From Pseudomonadota bacterium (lineage in GTDB: Bacteria; Pseudomonadota; Gammaproteobacteria; Burkholderiales; SG8-39): a DNA stretch of 46,419 bases. A program made the translations under genes and the position numbers. Below are positions 32,915 through 40,106 of the stretch, in pieces. The notes beneath the pieces were generated by a model. That model searched no databases, had not been told where the DNA came from, and saw nothing but the letters and a program-made list of their open reading frames with translations. The stretch's first letter is position 1. Each line of letters begins with the position of its first letter. The stretch spans positions 1 to 46,419 of the forward strand of contig JAFEDL010000134.1 of assembly GCA_018241645.1 (NCBI GenBank), in the 5' to 3' direction.

Positions 32915-34315
32915 TCAGAGCAGGTTTTCGAACGGGGATGGTGGTGCTGACTGAGGGACCGTGGCGCTGGGCGCCGGCGGAACTTCAGACCGCGGAGCCG
33001 CTACTGGTGGCGGTGCGGCCGGAGCGGTAGGTGGTGCGGCAGCGGTGGGTCGGAACACGCCCTGAAAGCCGCGCTGGTCTTTCAGGACGTCCTCGAGTGT
33101 GTGGGTCACGCCGGGCTGGGTCGGGTCAGCGACGAGATCCGGCGCGACCGCGACCATGGTCTTGTCCTGCCACTTCAGCACGTCCCCCGGTGCCATATCG
33201 GCAGGGTCGACCTTGGCGCCGAGGTTCTTGCCCTCTTCAGGCAGTTGCAGCCCGGTCGGGCTGTAGGCCTTCTGCGCGGCATCGCCATCCGGTGAGGCCG
33301 TGTCGATGGCGTTCTGGGCTGCCTCGGCGGCCTGTTTGTTGGGCGCCTCGACCGTGGTGCCGTCCGGGAGAGTCACGGTGTGCGCGGCGTGGGCGACGGC
33401 ACTCCGGTGTCCGGGTTCCTCCGTCCCCGGCGCTTCGGTGGGTGCGGCCGTCGCGGGTGGAGGTGGGTTCTGCGGGCCGGGATTCAACGGTGTGATCGAT
33501 GGCGCAGCGCCGTCGTCTCCTGCCTCATCCAGGGGGCTCGGAGGCTCGACCACATCATCGGCCCGCATTGAAGTCGGTGCGGCACTGCGGCCACCCGGGT
33601 TTCCCATTCCTCCCCCGGCGTTCTGAGGCGTGAGTCCTGGCAGCCCTGTCAGCCCACCCAGCGGATTACCCGCCATCGGCAGGCCGCCGCCGAGCGGAGC
33701 GCCACTCCCGAGGGTGGACAACAGCTCAGCCAGACCACCTGAGCCTGGTTTCGGTTCCTTGGCCGCAGCCGCCGGCGGTGTCCCCGCCGGCGGAGTGTCG
33801 ACGCCGGGCAACGGGATGGCCGGCGGGGTGTCCTCACCGGGCGGCAGGGGTACCGGCTCGGCCTGGGCCGCCTTGTTCACTTCGGTTTTGACCGTGGCCA
33901 GCATCGTGGACTCGGCCTGCAAGAGCCCGTCCCAGTCACCGCTGTCGAGCGCTTCGGCGGTGGAGTTGAACGTGGCAATCGCGTTGTTGATCGCGTCGCG
34001 GCCAGCGCGCGTTCGATACGCCGAATCTTGCACCGCACTCTTGAATGCCTCTGCCGCAGCGTCGAACTCGGATTCGATGCGCTGGAAGTCCCGTTTGAGG
34101 TTGTCATAGGCGTCGATGCCCGATCCCTGGCCGGTGGCCGTGCTAAACGGGAACTCCGGGAGCGCACTGGCGGCGGGATCGCCGCTGCCGAACAGCTCGT
34201 AGAGCCGCACCGCGACAGCGGTGAGCTGACGAGGAATGTCCGGGTCGGCCGCGCTGGCCCACTCCGGGTAAACCAGCGCGGTCATGCCCGCCGGCACGGC
34301 GACCTCTTCGCTCAC
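32915..34315 (-). CDS. T7SS-substrate-like Pro/Ala-rich protein
   Basis: A 466-residue protein, GTG start overlapping the previous gene (GTGA). Residues 20-150 are helical (LTAVAVRLYELFG; NLKRDFQRIESEFDAAAEAFKSAVQ), resembling the helical hairpins of ESX substrates; 155-310 is a Pro/Gly/Ala linker; 320-425 is a compact domain (HTVTLPDGTTVEAPNKQAAEAA, then MAPGDVLKWQDKTMVAVAP); the tail is again Pro-rich. This layout is usual for mycobacterial ESX-associated proteins such as the Esp group. No ESX machinery is in the window, so export would use a chromosomal system. Genes upstream encode an ADP-ribosyltransferase, so it may be its carrier or partner. Confidence 0.6.
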   Translation of the reverse strand: MSEEVAVPAGMTALVYPEWASAADPDIPRQLTAVAVRLYELFGSGDPAASALPEFPFSTATGQGSGIDAYDNLKRDFQRIESEFDAAAEAFKSAVQDSAYRTRAGRDAINNAIATFNSTAEALDSGDWDGLLQAESTMLATVKTEVNKAAQAEPVPLPPGEDTPPAIPLPGVDTPPAGTPPAAAAKEPKPGSGGLAELLSTLGSGAPLGGGLPMAGNPLGGLTGLPGLTPQNAGGGMGNPGGRSAAPTSMRADDVVEPPSPLDEAGDDGAAPSITPLNPGPQNPPPPATAAPTEAPGTEEPGHRSAVAHAAHTVTLPDGTTVEAPNKQAAEAAQNAIDTASPDGDAAQKAYSPTGLQLPEEGKNLGAKVDPADMAPGDVLKWQDKTMVAVAPDLVADPTQPGVTHTLEDVLKDQRGFQGVFRPTAAAPPTAPAAPPPVAAPRSEVPPAPSATVPQSAPPSPFENLL

Positions 34316-34575
34316 GACGACGGTGAACGCTCGGCGGCGGCGTCAGCGGCGGCATACCAGCCGTCGTCATAGCCGAGCTTGAGATCCTCGGCGGCGGCCC
34401 GGATCGTCTCGACACTCAGCGCACCGGTCGCGGTGATCCGCGAAATCCACAACGCCAGGCCGTGCGGGTCCGCGCCCGCCTCGACACGCTCGGCGAGCAG
34501 ATCGAGCTGGGCGCGGGTCAGCACGGCTGACCTCGACCTCGGTGTGGCATCCATGGCCCGATGGTCTCCCTTCAC
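34312..34575 (-). CDS. Small helical protein between toxin and carrier-like genes
   Basis: Up to 87 residues, with GTG at 34575 overlapping the ADP-ribosyltransferase stop; an ATG at 34554 with AAGGGAG upstream is an alternative. Fully helical (LTRAQLDLLAERVEAGADPHGLALWISRI; VETIRAAAEDLKLGYDDGWYAAADAAAE). Placed directly after a toxin gene, it could be an immunity protein or chaperone; no family recognised. Confidence 0.6.
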   Translation of the reverse strand: MKGDHRAMDATPRSRSAVLTRAQLDLLAERVEAGADPHGLALWISRITATGALSVETIRAAAEDLKLGYDDGWYAAADAAAERSPSS

Positions 34576-35507
34576 GCTGACGCCCGCACCGCGCCGGCGC
34601 GAGCTTGTTCGGCGGCCACCAGATCCTCGGCGACCAGATAGACCGCCGGCCTGCCGGCGGTGGCCTGCCCCTGCGGGTCGACGTGCACCACCCGCAACCG
34701 CTGCGCCGGCCCCAGAATCGACTCGTCCTCGGTCGGGTTAGCCGATACCGACCGGATGGGCAGCGCCGCCCGCGACTGGATCACCATGATGTAGGCCTGC
34801 TCCTCATCGGCGAACTCCAGCGCCACGGCCGTGTTGTGCGACGTGCTGGCGATCTGCCCCAAATCCACCCGCGCACCGACCGGATACACCGTGTCGAACA
34901 GCTCTCGCTGGTCATTCCACCCAGGCGGCATCGGAACACCGCGCAGCACCGTGGCCGCCGGCCGGCGATCGGCGCGCGCATGCTCGTCGAACTGCGTCAA
35001 CACCGCCACCACCCGATCGGCCATCGCCCGGGCCTCGGGATCGACCGGCGGAGGCTCATCGCCGATCACCGCGCGGTTCATCTCCGGCGACCAACCGGCG
35101 GTGTAGGCGGTGAGGGCGGCCCGATCAGCCTCCCGCATGTCGTCGAGAAAATCGTCAGCATCGTGGTCCTGCCAGGTCTGTATCCGGCCACGACGGTTGG
35201 TGTAGAAGTCCCACGCCTCCGGGTCACCGGCTCGCTCGGCAATGACTGGGAAGTCCGTGGCCGACTCGGCGCCGAAGGCGCGGATACCGCACCGCCACAG
35301 CTGCGACCGGCGCTGTGGGTCCAACCCGACCGGGGACGGCGGGGGTGCTGCCGCGAGCAGGGCGCGCAGCCGGGCCTGGTCGTGCTCCACCGCGGCGACC
35401 AGCGCCACCGAGGATTGGTAGCGGGCGCGCTGGTGGCCCGAGCAGCGGCGCGGCCCGCCCGGCTCACGACTCGATCGGCACACACCGGATAAGTACCGGG
35501 TGATCAC
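34572..35507 (-). CDS. ADP-ribosyltransferase toxin (R-STS-ExE type)
   Basis: A 311-residue protein. The C-terminal 140 residues carry the arginine-type ADP-ribosyltransferase signature: R189 in TVLRGVPMPPGW, S221-T-S in IASTSHNTAVALEFA, and E260-D-E262 in NPTEDESILGPAQRLRVVHV. Spacing matches the ADPRT exoenzyme family, which transfers ADP-ribose from NAD to protein or RNA. The N-terminal 180 residues are helical and unknown. GTG start overlaps the preceding gene by GTGA. No signal peptide; neighbouring Pro-rich and helical proteins suggest secretion or delivery with an ESX-type system, or it may act inside the cell in phage defence. This call is among the more secure in the region. Confidence 0.8.
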   Translation of the reverse strand: MITRYLSGVCRSSREPGGPRRCSGHQRARYQSSVALVAAVEHDQARLRALLAAAPPPSPVGLDPQRRSQLWRCGIRAFGAESATDFPVIAERAGDPEAWDFYTNRRGRIQTWQDHDADDFLDDMREADRAALTAYTAGWSPEMNRAVIGDEPPPVDPEARAMADRVVAVLTQFDEHARADRRPAATVLRGVPMPPGWNDQRELFDTVYPVGARVDLGQIASTSHNTAVALEFADEEQAYIMVIQSRAALPIRSVSANPTEDESILGPAQRLRVVHVDPQGQATAGRPAVYLVAEDLVAAEQARAGAVRASA

Positions 35508-35716
35508 CGGTTTTCCGTCGCCGCAACCGGGAGAAAGTCCCCGAAGACACCCCGCTCATCGCCGGCCAACGCCCACGCATTCTGGCGGTCGGCGTCAGCG
35601 GCCAGCCGTGCGCGGCGGCGCCGAGCCCACCGCCACCCGGTCACGACGGTGACAGCGACTGCCGCCACCGGCACCAGCCACTCCCACTGCCAGATCAGGC
35701 AGGCAACCCAGAACAA
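35504..35716 (-). CDS. Small membrane protein (70 aa)
   Basis: TTG start at 35716, four bases after the DUF2510 gene stop. One transmembrane helix (LIWQWEWLVPVAAVAVTVVTGW) followed by a basic stretch (RWARRRRARL). Stop overlaps the ADP-ribosyltransferase start. Likely an integral operon member. Confidence 0.6.
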   Translation of the reverse strand: MFWVACLIWQWEWLVPVAAVAVTVVTGWRWARRRRARLAADADRQNAWALAGDERGVFGDFLPVAATENR

Positions 35717-35719
35717 CGA

Positions 35720-35896
35720 TCAGCGTCGTCCACGCCGGGTGCCGCTGACACCAGTCGCGGGCGCCGCGATCGCCACCGGCACCGGCACCGCGGCCACCGG
35801 GGCGGTAGCAACTGCGGACGTCCACTGCCGGCCATCCCAAAATCGATACGCGGCAGCTGCGGAAGGGTCCGGATACCAGCCCGCCAACACATCCAT
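35720..35896 (-). CDS. DUF2510-type short protein (58 aa)
   Basis: The translated sequence begins MDVLAGWYPDPSAAAAYRFW and continues DGRQWT, the hallmark of the actinobacterial DUF2510 motif (GWYPDPxG...RYWDGxxWT), then a Pro/Val/Ala tail ending TRRGRR. ATG at 35896 comes 2 bases after the stop of the upstream gene. DUF2510 usually heads membrane-associated proteins; here only the motif and a short tail remain, so the next small membrane protein may once have been fused to it. Confidence 0.75.
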   Translation of the reverse strand: MDVLAGWYPDPSAAAAYRFWDGRQWTSAVATAPVAAVPVPVAIAAPATGVSGTRRGRR

Positions 35897-35898
35897 CG

Positions 35899-36189
35899 TC
35901 AGGCCACCGCGGGGGCCAGGCCGCCGTCACCGGCGGCCAGCAGCAGCAACAGCCGGTCCCGAGCATCGTCATCGGCCGGGTCGTCATGCAGCTCGTCGCA
36001 CGCGATCTTCACCAGCCGCCGCCACGACGCACGAGACACCACACCGACGTGCGCGCCGACACCATTGGAGGACGCCGCCGGCACCCGCCCCAGCAACTGC
36101 CGCAACCGGCCCGCAGCCGCCGCGTCATCCGGGTCGCAGTACAGGTCATCGCACGCCTCCTGAATCCGCAGCCGTGTCCGCTTCGCCAT
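35899..36189 (-). CDS. Hypothetical 96-aa protein with internal repeat
   Basis: ATG at 36189 behind GAGAGGGG. Two similar halves: RIQEACDDLYCDPDDAAAAGRLRQLLG and VKIACDELHDDPADDDARDRLLLLL, i.e. a duplicated helical unit A-C-D-[DE]-L-x-x-D-P-x-D. First gene of the minus-strand toxin operon. No known family. Confidence 0.65.
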   Translation of the reverse strand: MAKRTRLRIQEACDDLYCDPDDAAAAGRLRQLLGRVPAASSNGVGAHVGVVSRASWRRLVKIACDELHDDPADDDARDRLLLLLAAGDGGLAPAVA

Positions 36190-36204
36190 GCCGCCCGCCC
36201 CTCT

Positions 36205-36270
36205 CAACTAACTAACAGTCATTCTTTTTTATACTTTGAGTTAGTTTTAGTCAAGACAGGAGGTTGATCG
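36205..36270. promoter_or_regulatory. Divergent AT-rich promoter with inverted repeat
   Basis: AACTAAC on the left and GTTAGTT on the right flank a T-rich core containing TATACT (36230-36235), a good plus-strand -10. The symmetric arms fit an operator between the divergent toxin operon and the HTH gene at 36271. Confidence 0.6.
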
Positions 36271-36696
36271 TTGGTTGCCGTGAAAGTCCAATCACCGCCC
36301 TATGATGCGGAGATGGCGTTGTACGGACTCAGCGATGATCAGGCCGACGCCGCTCGTGAAACCATCGCGGCTGCGGCTCTGGACGCGGCTCGTCTGGCGG
36401 CAGCGGCGCATCTGGTCAGCGGCCTCGCAGACGGTGCCGGCGACGCTGCTTCTGCTGCCGCTGTCCTCACCGAGCGCAACACCTCAGACCCGCGTTATGC
36501 GCTGATGAGTGCGATCGAGAAGTCCTGGGCACTATTGACTCTCCAGCTCGTCGCCGGCGTTGTGTCCGATCCGTCTCCCGCGGTCCGTGACGCACGGAAT
36601 CGCGGAGCAACAGTCGCCGAGATCGCCGCAACACTGGGCATCACGGAGCCCGCAATCTACAAGCGCTACTCAGAACAAGTCCGTCGCCGGCGCTGA
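36271..36696 (+). CDS. HTH regulator, divergent from toxin operon
   Basis: TTG start at 36271 with AGGAGG 7 bases upstream; GTG at 36280 is an alternative. About 141 residues, mostly Ala-rich helix; the C-terminus (VRDARNRGATVAEIAATLGITEPAIYKRYSEQVRRR) is a helix-turn-helix. Its position and the palindromic promoter suggest it controls the divergent operon. Confidence 0.65.
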   Translation: MVAVKVQSPPYDAEMALYGLSDDQADAARETIAAAALDAARLAAAAHLVSGLADGAGDAASAAAVLTERNTSDPRYALMSAIEKSWALLTLQLVAGVVSDPSPAVRDARNRGATVAEIAATLGITEPAIYKRYSEQVRRRR

Positions 36697-36761
36697 CCTG
36701 AACGCACCGCCCACCTCGACGCCGGGGACGCGCTATCGGCGATAGCGGGGCCTCAGGCTCC

Positions 36762-37367
36762 CTATCCGGGTGCTGCCACCTGGTCGGCATGGCGGCGGTG
36801 TAGCGGTTCGGCGGCAGCAGCGCTGTAGTGCAGCGTGGCCGCCAGGTCGGCATCGGAAAGCCCCGCGAGGTCGCTGCTGTGCAGCGCCGGTAATTCCTCG
36901 GCGAGTGCATCGACTACGGCAGGTTCGTCATCGACGAACAGGGCCGCCATCTGTCTCTTGGGGAGAGCAGTGGCGGTGGCGAAGAAGTGCTCGGTTTTGC
37001 AGGCCTCCGCGGCGCCGGCATTGCGGCGGAGAAAGACGTTGGTCGGCTGCATCGGGAGATGCGCTCGCGTCCATGAGCGGATCGATGGCCGGTGATCCAC
37101 GAACGTCTTGCGCGGTGCAGGTTGAACCGCTTGCACCGCGGCCGGCCTGGTCGTGGAGATCGAGTAGCGCCACCGGATGCGGCGCAGCGCTGCGACCAGC
37201 TCGACGCCTTCAACGATGGGGGCGGCCTCGGCCGTGTGCGCCAAGAATCGACTCCAACGATCTCTGCCTGAGGTACCTAACTCGAACGCAAACGGCTCCA
37301 TGTCGATCAGCAGGCCGTCGAAGTCAAGTAGGACTTGGAACCGGTCGCAGACCCGTGCATTCGTCAT
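36762..37367 (-). CDS. HAD-superfamily phosphatase
   Basis: A 201-residue protein from the ATG at 37367. Motif I is LLDFDGLLID (residues 13-22), motif II the Ser/Thr of SISTTRP, and motif IV FVDDEPAVVDAL; the Lys of motif III is probably in EACKTEH. The longer frame upstream is Arg-rich and non-coding in character. HAD phosphatases of this size occur on phages and plasmids as nucleotide or polynucleotide phosphatases; substrate unknown. Stop is 65 bp from the convergent HTH gene. Confidence 0.75.
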   Translation of the reverse strand: MTNARVCDRFQVLLDFDGLLIDMEPFAFELGTSGRDRWSRFLAHTAEAAPIVEGVELVAALRRIRWRYSISTTRPAAVQAVQPAPRKTFVDHRPSIRSWTRAHLPMQPTNVFLRRNAGAAEACKTEHFFATATALPKRQMAALFVDDEPAVVDALAEELPALHSSDLAGLSDADLAATLHYSAAAAEPLHRRHADQVAAPG

Positions 37368-37500
37368 CGCAGCGACTACGCTAACCGCCGCCACGGGGGT
37401 CGCGTGGGTGGTCTGTCGATTGGTCCGGTCAGTGGTCGAACCGGACGCCACGGACCATGCGGACGGGTGATCTTTCTGGCGTTTCGAGGCGCGGACATGC

Positions 37501-38622
37501 TCATCGTTGCGCCTTCGAGCTGGTGATCGTCGTGCGGATCTGCGCGAGCATCGCGGCGCGATGGCTGGCGCTGGCCGGCACCGAGACCGGTTTTGGAGTG
37601 ACGTCCTGCGTCGGTGAGAGCGGAACAGAAACGGCTGCGCTCTGTGCCGCGCTGCTGTCAAGGCTGGCGGCGGTCACGCCGCCTCGGGGCGCCCCGCAGG
37701 GGCGCACCGGTAGTCGTCGCAGACGCGTAGCGAGGAACGCTCCGGGCCGTTCGATGCGGTCCGGCCACGACCAGCCGCGGGCGCGCATGTCGGCATTGAG
37801 TGCGGCGGTGATTCCGCGTGCGGTCCAGGCGTCGAGGTCGAGACCAGAACGGGCGAGAGCGTCGCAGATGTGCCCGGCGTGCACAGCGCCGAGGCCTTGA
37901 CAGTTGGCTACAACGCCGGCGGCGAGCTGCTGCACGTGCAGCGGCCTCGGCGCGTAGCGCCGGGCTCGCTGCGGTGGTTTCTTGGAGGAAGATTTCGTCT
38001 TCGGCGCGCGCTTGCGCGTGCTTGGTGAGGTGTTACCAACGAGAGAAGACCGCCTATCCCTACGGGATGGCGGTAGGTGGAAAACAGCGCGGTTATCCAC
38101 AGGCGCGTGGCGGCTCACCAGATGCCATACCGAGGGTCGGCGCGCTGTCCGTGGCGCTGCCGCCGATCCGGTTCCGCGGTGCACCTCGACGGCGAAACCC
38201 GCTGCGCGGAGCACGGCGCGCACGGTGCTGACCGTGCGCGCCGTGCAGCCCGTGGTCTTGGCGACAACGGTGTTGGTGACGGCGCAGTGCCGACCGGTGC
38301 TGTGATCGGCGTGCATGGCCAGAGCCTCGGCCACCCGCAGCAGCATTGACGCGCGCACCTTGCGCGCACACGCCGCACGGCCAGCCTCGGTGTCGGCCCA
38401 TATGGCCAGCTCGTCGAGCCAGCCCGCGCGGCTGGTCCACATAGGCGTGGAGGCCGGCGCGCACCCAGCGCGCACGATCCACTCACGCCGCGCACGCCGC
38501 GCCTGAGTCCGTTCCGCAGCTCGTGCAGCACGAACCGCGTGGGACGAGAATTGAATGTCACGATTTGCGCGCCCCGGTGTACCTGATGCAGGACATGCGC
38601 TACCGTGAGACCTGTCCGTCAA
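37501..38622 (-). CDS. rep: Putative plasmid replication initiator (Rep)
   Basis: About 373 residues from TTG at 38622 (AAGGGA six bases upstream); GTG at 38658 is possible but lacks a ribosome site. The central part has a winged helix typical of Rep proteins of mycobacterial and rhodococcal plasmids (LLRVAEALAMHADHSTGRHCAV, TNTVVAKTTGCTARTVSTV, RAVLRAAGFAVEV, then PSVWHLVSRHAPVDN). A Lys/Arg-rich linker and a second helical domain follow. It lies next to the RHH genes and repeat arrays, as expected for the replication region of a pCLP-like linear plasmid. Family membership is from memory. Confidence 0.65.
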   Translation of the reverse strand: MTDRSHGSACPASGTPGRANRDIQFSSHAVRAARAAERTQARRARREWIVRAGCAPASTPMWTSRAGWLDELAIWADTEAGRAACARKVRASMLLRVAEALAMHADHSTGRHCAVTNTVVAKTTGCTARTVSTVRAVLRAAGFAVEVHRGTGSAAAPRTARRPSVWHLVSRHAPVDNRAVFHLPPSRRDRRSSLVGNTSPSTRKRAPKTKSSSKKPPQRARRYAPRPLHVQQLAAGVVANCQGLGAVHAGHICDALARSGLDLDAWTARGITAALNADMRARGWSWPDRIERPGAFLATRLRRLPVRPCGAPRGGVTAASLDSSAAQSAAVSVPLSPTQDVTPKPVSVPASASHRAAMLAQIRTTITSSKAQR

Positions 38623-38740
38623 GACATGTCCCTTCGGGGAATGGGGTGCCAGCCCCACCCGAGCCGAGCTGCTAACTCGACTCGATAACTTAAGTTCGAT
38701 CCCCGAAGCCCCTGGTTCCCGCCGGGGGCTTCGAGATTTC
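38610..38740 (+). ncRNA. Structured RNA opposite the 5' end of rep (candidate countertranscript)
   Basis: On the plus strand CTTCGGGG (38632-38639) pairs with CCCCGAAG (38701-38708), enclosing TGGGG-TGCCAG-CCCCA and a 9-bp stem CGAGCCGAG/CTCGACTCG (one mismatch) with loop CTGCTAA. Next, CGAAGCCCC (38704-38712) pairs with GGGGCTTCG (38725-38733) as a terminator, competing with the closing stem. TTGCGC (38565-38570) and TACCGT (38601-38606) could be the promoter, though widely spaced. The RNA would be antisense to the rep start, the usual geometry of copy-control RNAs. Not seen expressed; inference. Confidence 0.45.
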
Positions 38741-38827
38741 TAGATCAATCTCAAGTTCTTGGTGGTGCTATCTGGCACCCGAGCTATTCAGATGTGTGAA
38801 GACGCACCGATTCGGTGCGAAGGATCG

Positions 38828-39286
38828 TCACATCGCCAGCTGCAACCTCCCGTCGTCCAAGACGTGAGAGGCGGGGGCTTCCCCGAGGATCAGGCGAGCA
38901 ACATGAGGCCGGCGGGCCAGATCAGGCCGTCCGATCACAGCTGCCGCCAAGTCGCCGAGCAGCGTCGTTCGCTTGGCGCCGATCTGGGCCACGATCTGCT
39001 CCAGGCCCACGCAGACGGGCGCAGGAAGCCTGGACGCGATCGTCAGACACCCCGGCAAGGCCCGCGGACCTTCATCGCCGCCTAGTGGCCATTCGGCGGG
39101 TGGGCTGATGTCGAAGCGAACAGCCTCGATGAGATCTGCGCGGCCGACCAGGCCGGCCGCGGCGTCGGCCAGAAGTGTGGAGCGCTCGACGCCAGTTTCC
39201 GCCGACAGCTTGTCGATGCCGTCGCGCACGCCCGCCACCACCGGAGCGATGACGAGGACCCGCGATCCCTTGTGCCGTTGACCCAT
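38828..39286 (-). CDS. Tandem ribbon-helix-helix-like protein
   Basis: A 152-residue protein with two similar halves: VIAPVVAGVRDGIDKLSAETGVERSTLLADAAAGLVGRADL and RLPAPVCVGLEQIVAQIGAKRTTLLGDLAAAVIGRPDL. Each resembles an RHH subunit (strand, helix, turn, helix), so this would be a single-chain dimer. Located between rep and a repeat array, it may bind those repeats as a copy-number or partition factor. ATG at 39286; GTG at 39295 is possible. Confidence 0.6.
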   Translation of the reverse strand: MGQRHKGSRVLVIAPVVAGVRDGIDKLSAETGVERSTLLADAAAGLVGRADLIEAVRFDISPPAEWPLGGDEGPRALPGCLTIASRLPAPVCVGLEQIVAQIGAKRTTLLGDLAAAVIGRPDLARRPHVARLILGEAPASHVLDDGRLQLAM

Positions 39287-39469
39287 ACCGCACACTCAAA
39301 CCCTAGAAACTGTATTAGTCACGTGCGACACGCTCTAACTTCTGGGTTGCTTTTCCGAACATCGACACGCCGTTTGACCTGCAAATGAGGCCATCACCTT
39401 GACAAGGTAGGTACGCTGACCGTGCAGCGGAGCGATAAGGGCAGCGTAAATCCCTTGACGGAGAGCACG

Positions 39470-39600
39470 CTTGTAAGCATTCACGCAGGTAATCACTTGT
39501 GTGAGCAGGTTTTTCCACATGTGTGAAATCACCCGTGAGGGTAAGTGCACGTGTAGTTACATATGTGTGTAAGCGTGTGTGTGAGTACACACACGCTTGC
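39470..39600. repeat. Iteron-like GTAA/ACACATG array A with 12-bp palindrome
   Basis: Within the gene-free stretch 39287-39638 lie TTGTAAGCATTCACGC, GGTAATCACTTGTGTGA, CCACATGTGTGAAATCAC, GTAAGTGCACGTGTAG, TTACATATGTGTGTAAGCG, then AAGCGTGTGTGT-GAGT-ACACACACGCTT (39571-39598), a perfect 12-bp palindrome. The words match those before parA at 44019-44131. Likely origin iterons or a second centromere. Confidence 0.65.
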
Positions 39601-39638
39601 GTAGGCGCGTGGCTTCGCGTGTGTCTATCTCTGCCGGA

Positions 39639-40106
39639 CTAGGCGGGCCGCGCGCCGCCGACAGCAGCGGAGTGAATAGCGGTGCCTACGGCCTGGGCGA
39701 GGCGATGCGGGCTGCGGTCGTCCGACCGACTTGAAGCGATGGACCACAGCCCAACTTTGATTCTTGGTGTGCAGCCGCGCGCGGAGAGGGTGCGTTGGTC
39801 AGCGGCTTCCCAGCGTGAGATCGTGACGTCCCATCTGCCCGGTTCGTCACCCCGTGGACAGAACAAGCCGTGACCCAGCTCCCGCACGTTCTCATATGCC
39901 TCAATCACCAGCCCACCTTCCAGCGGTGCGCGTAAATGGAGGTCTCGTGGTGGGCCAGGGAGGTCTAGGTAGTCGCGGTCATAGTCGTAGTTGACGACGA
40001 TCGGGGCAATACCGAACGCGGCGTGAAGCGCGCGCAGGTGCGCGGAGTAGGCCATCTCGATGCGCGCGACGTGCGCGGGATCGAGTATCGGCCGTGCGGT
40101 ACTCAC
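39639..40106 (-). CDS. Hypothetical protein, last gene of T7SS-associated-like operon
   Basis: A 155-residue soluble protein overlapping the preceding gene by 4 bases. The middle has a beta-rich domain (IVVNYDYDRDYLDLPGPPRDLHLR; GLVIEAYENVRELGHGLFC). No signal or membrane segments. Its constant company is probably the Pro-rich protein upstream; function unknown. Confidence 0.65.
   Translation of the reverse strand: MSTARPILDPAHVARIEMAYSAHLRALHAAFGIAPIVVNYDYDRDYLDLPGPPRDLHLRAPLEGGLVIEAYENVRELGHGLFCPRGDEPGRWDVTISRWEAADQRTLSARGCTPRIKVGLWSIASSRSDDRSPHRLAQAVGTAIHSAAVGGARPA

Noticed and set aside
38632..38709. A tRNA-Ser(GCT)-like fold
   Set aside because: The outer stem and a CTGCTAA loop look right, but the T-stem does not pair and there is no proper acceptor/T-arm junction; the outer stem fits a competing terminator better.
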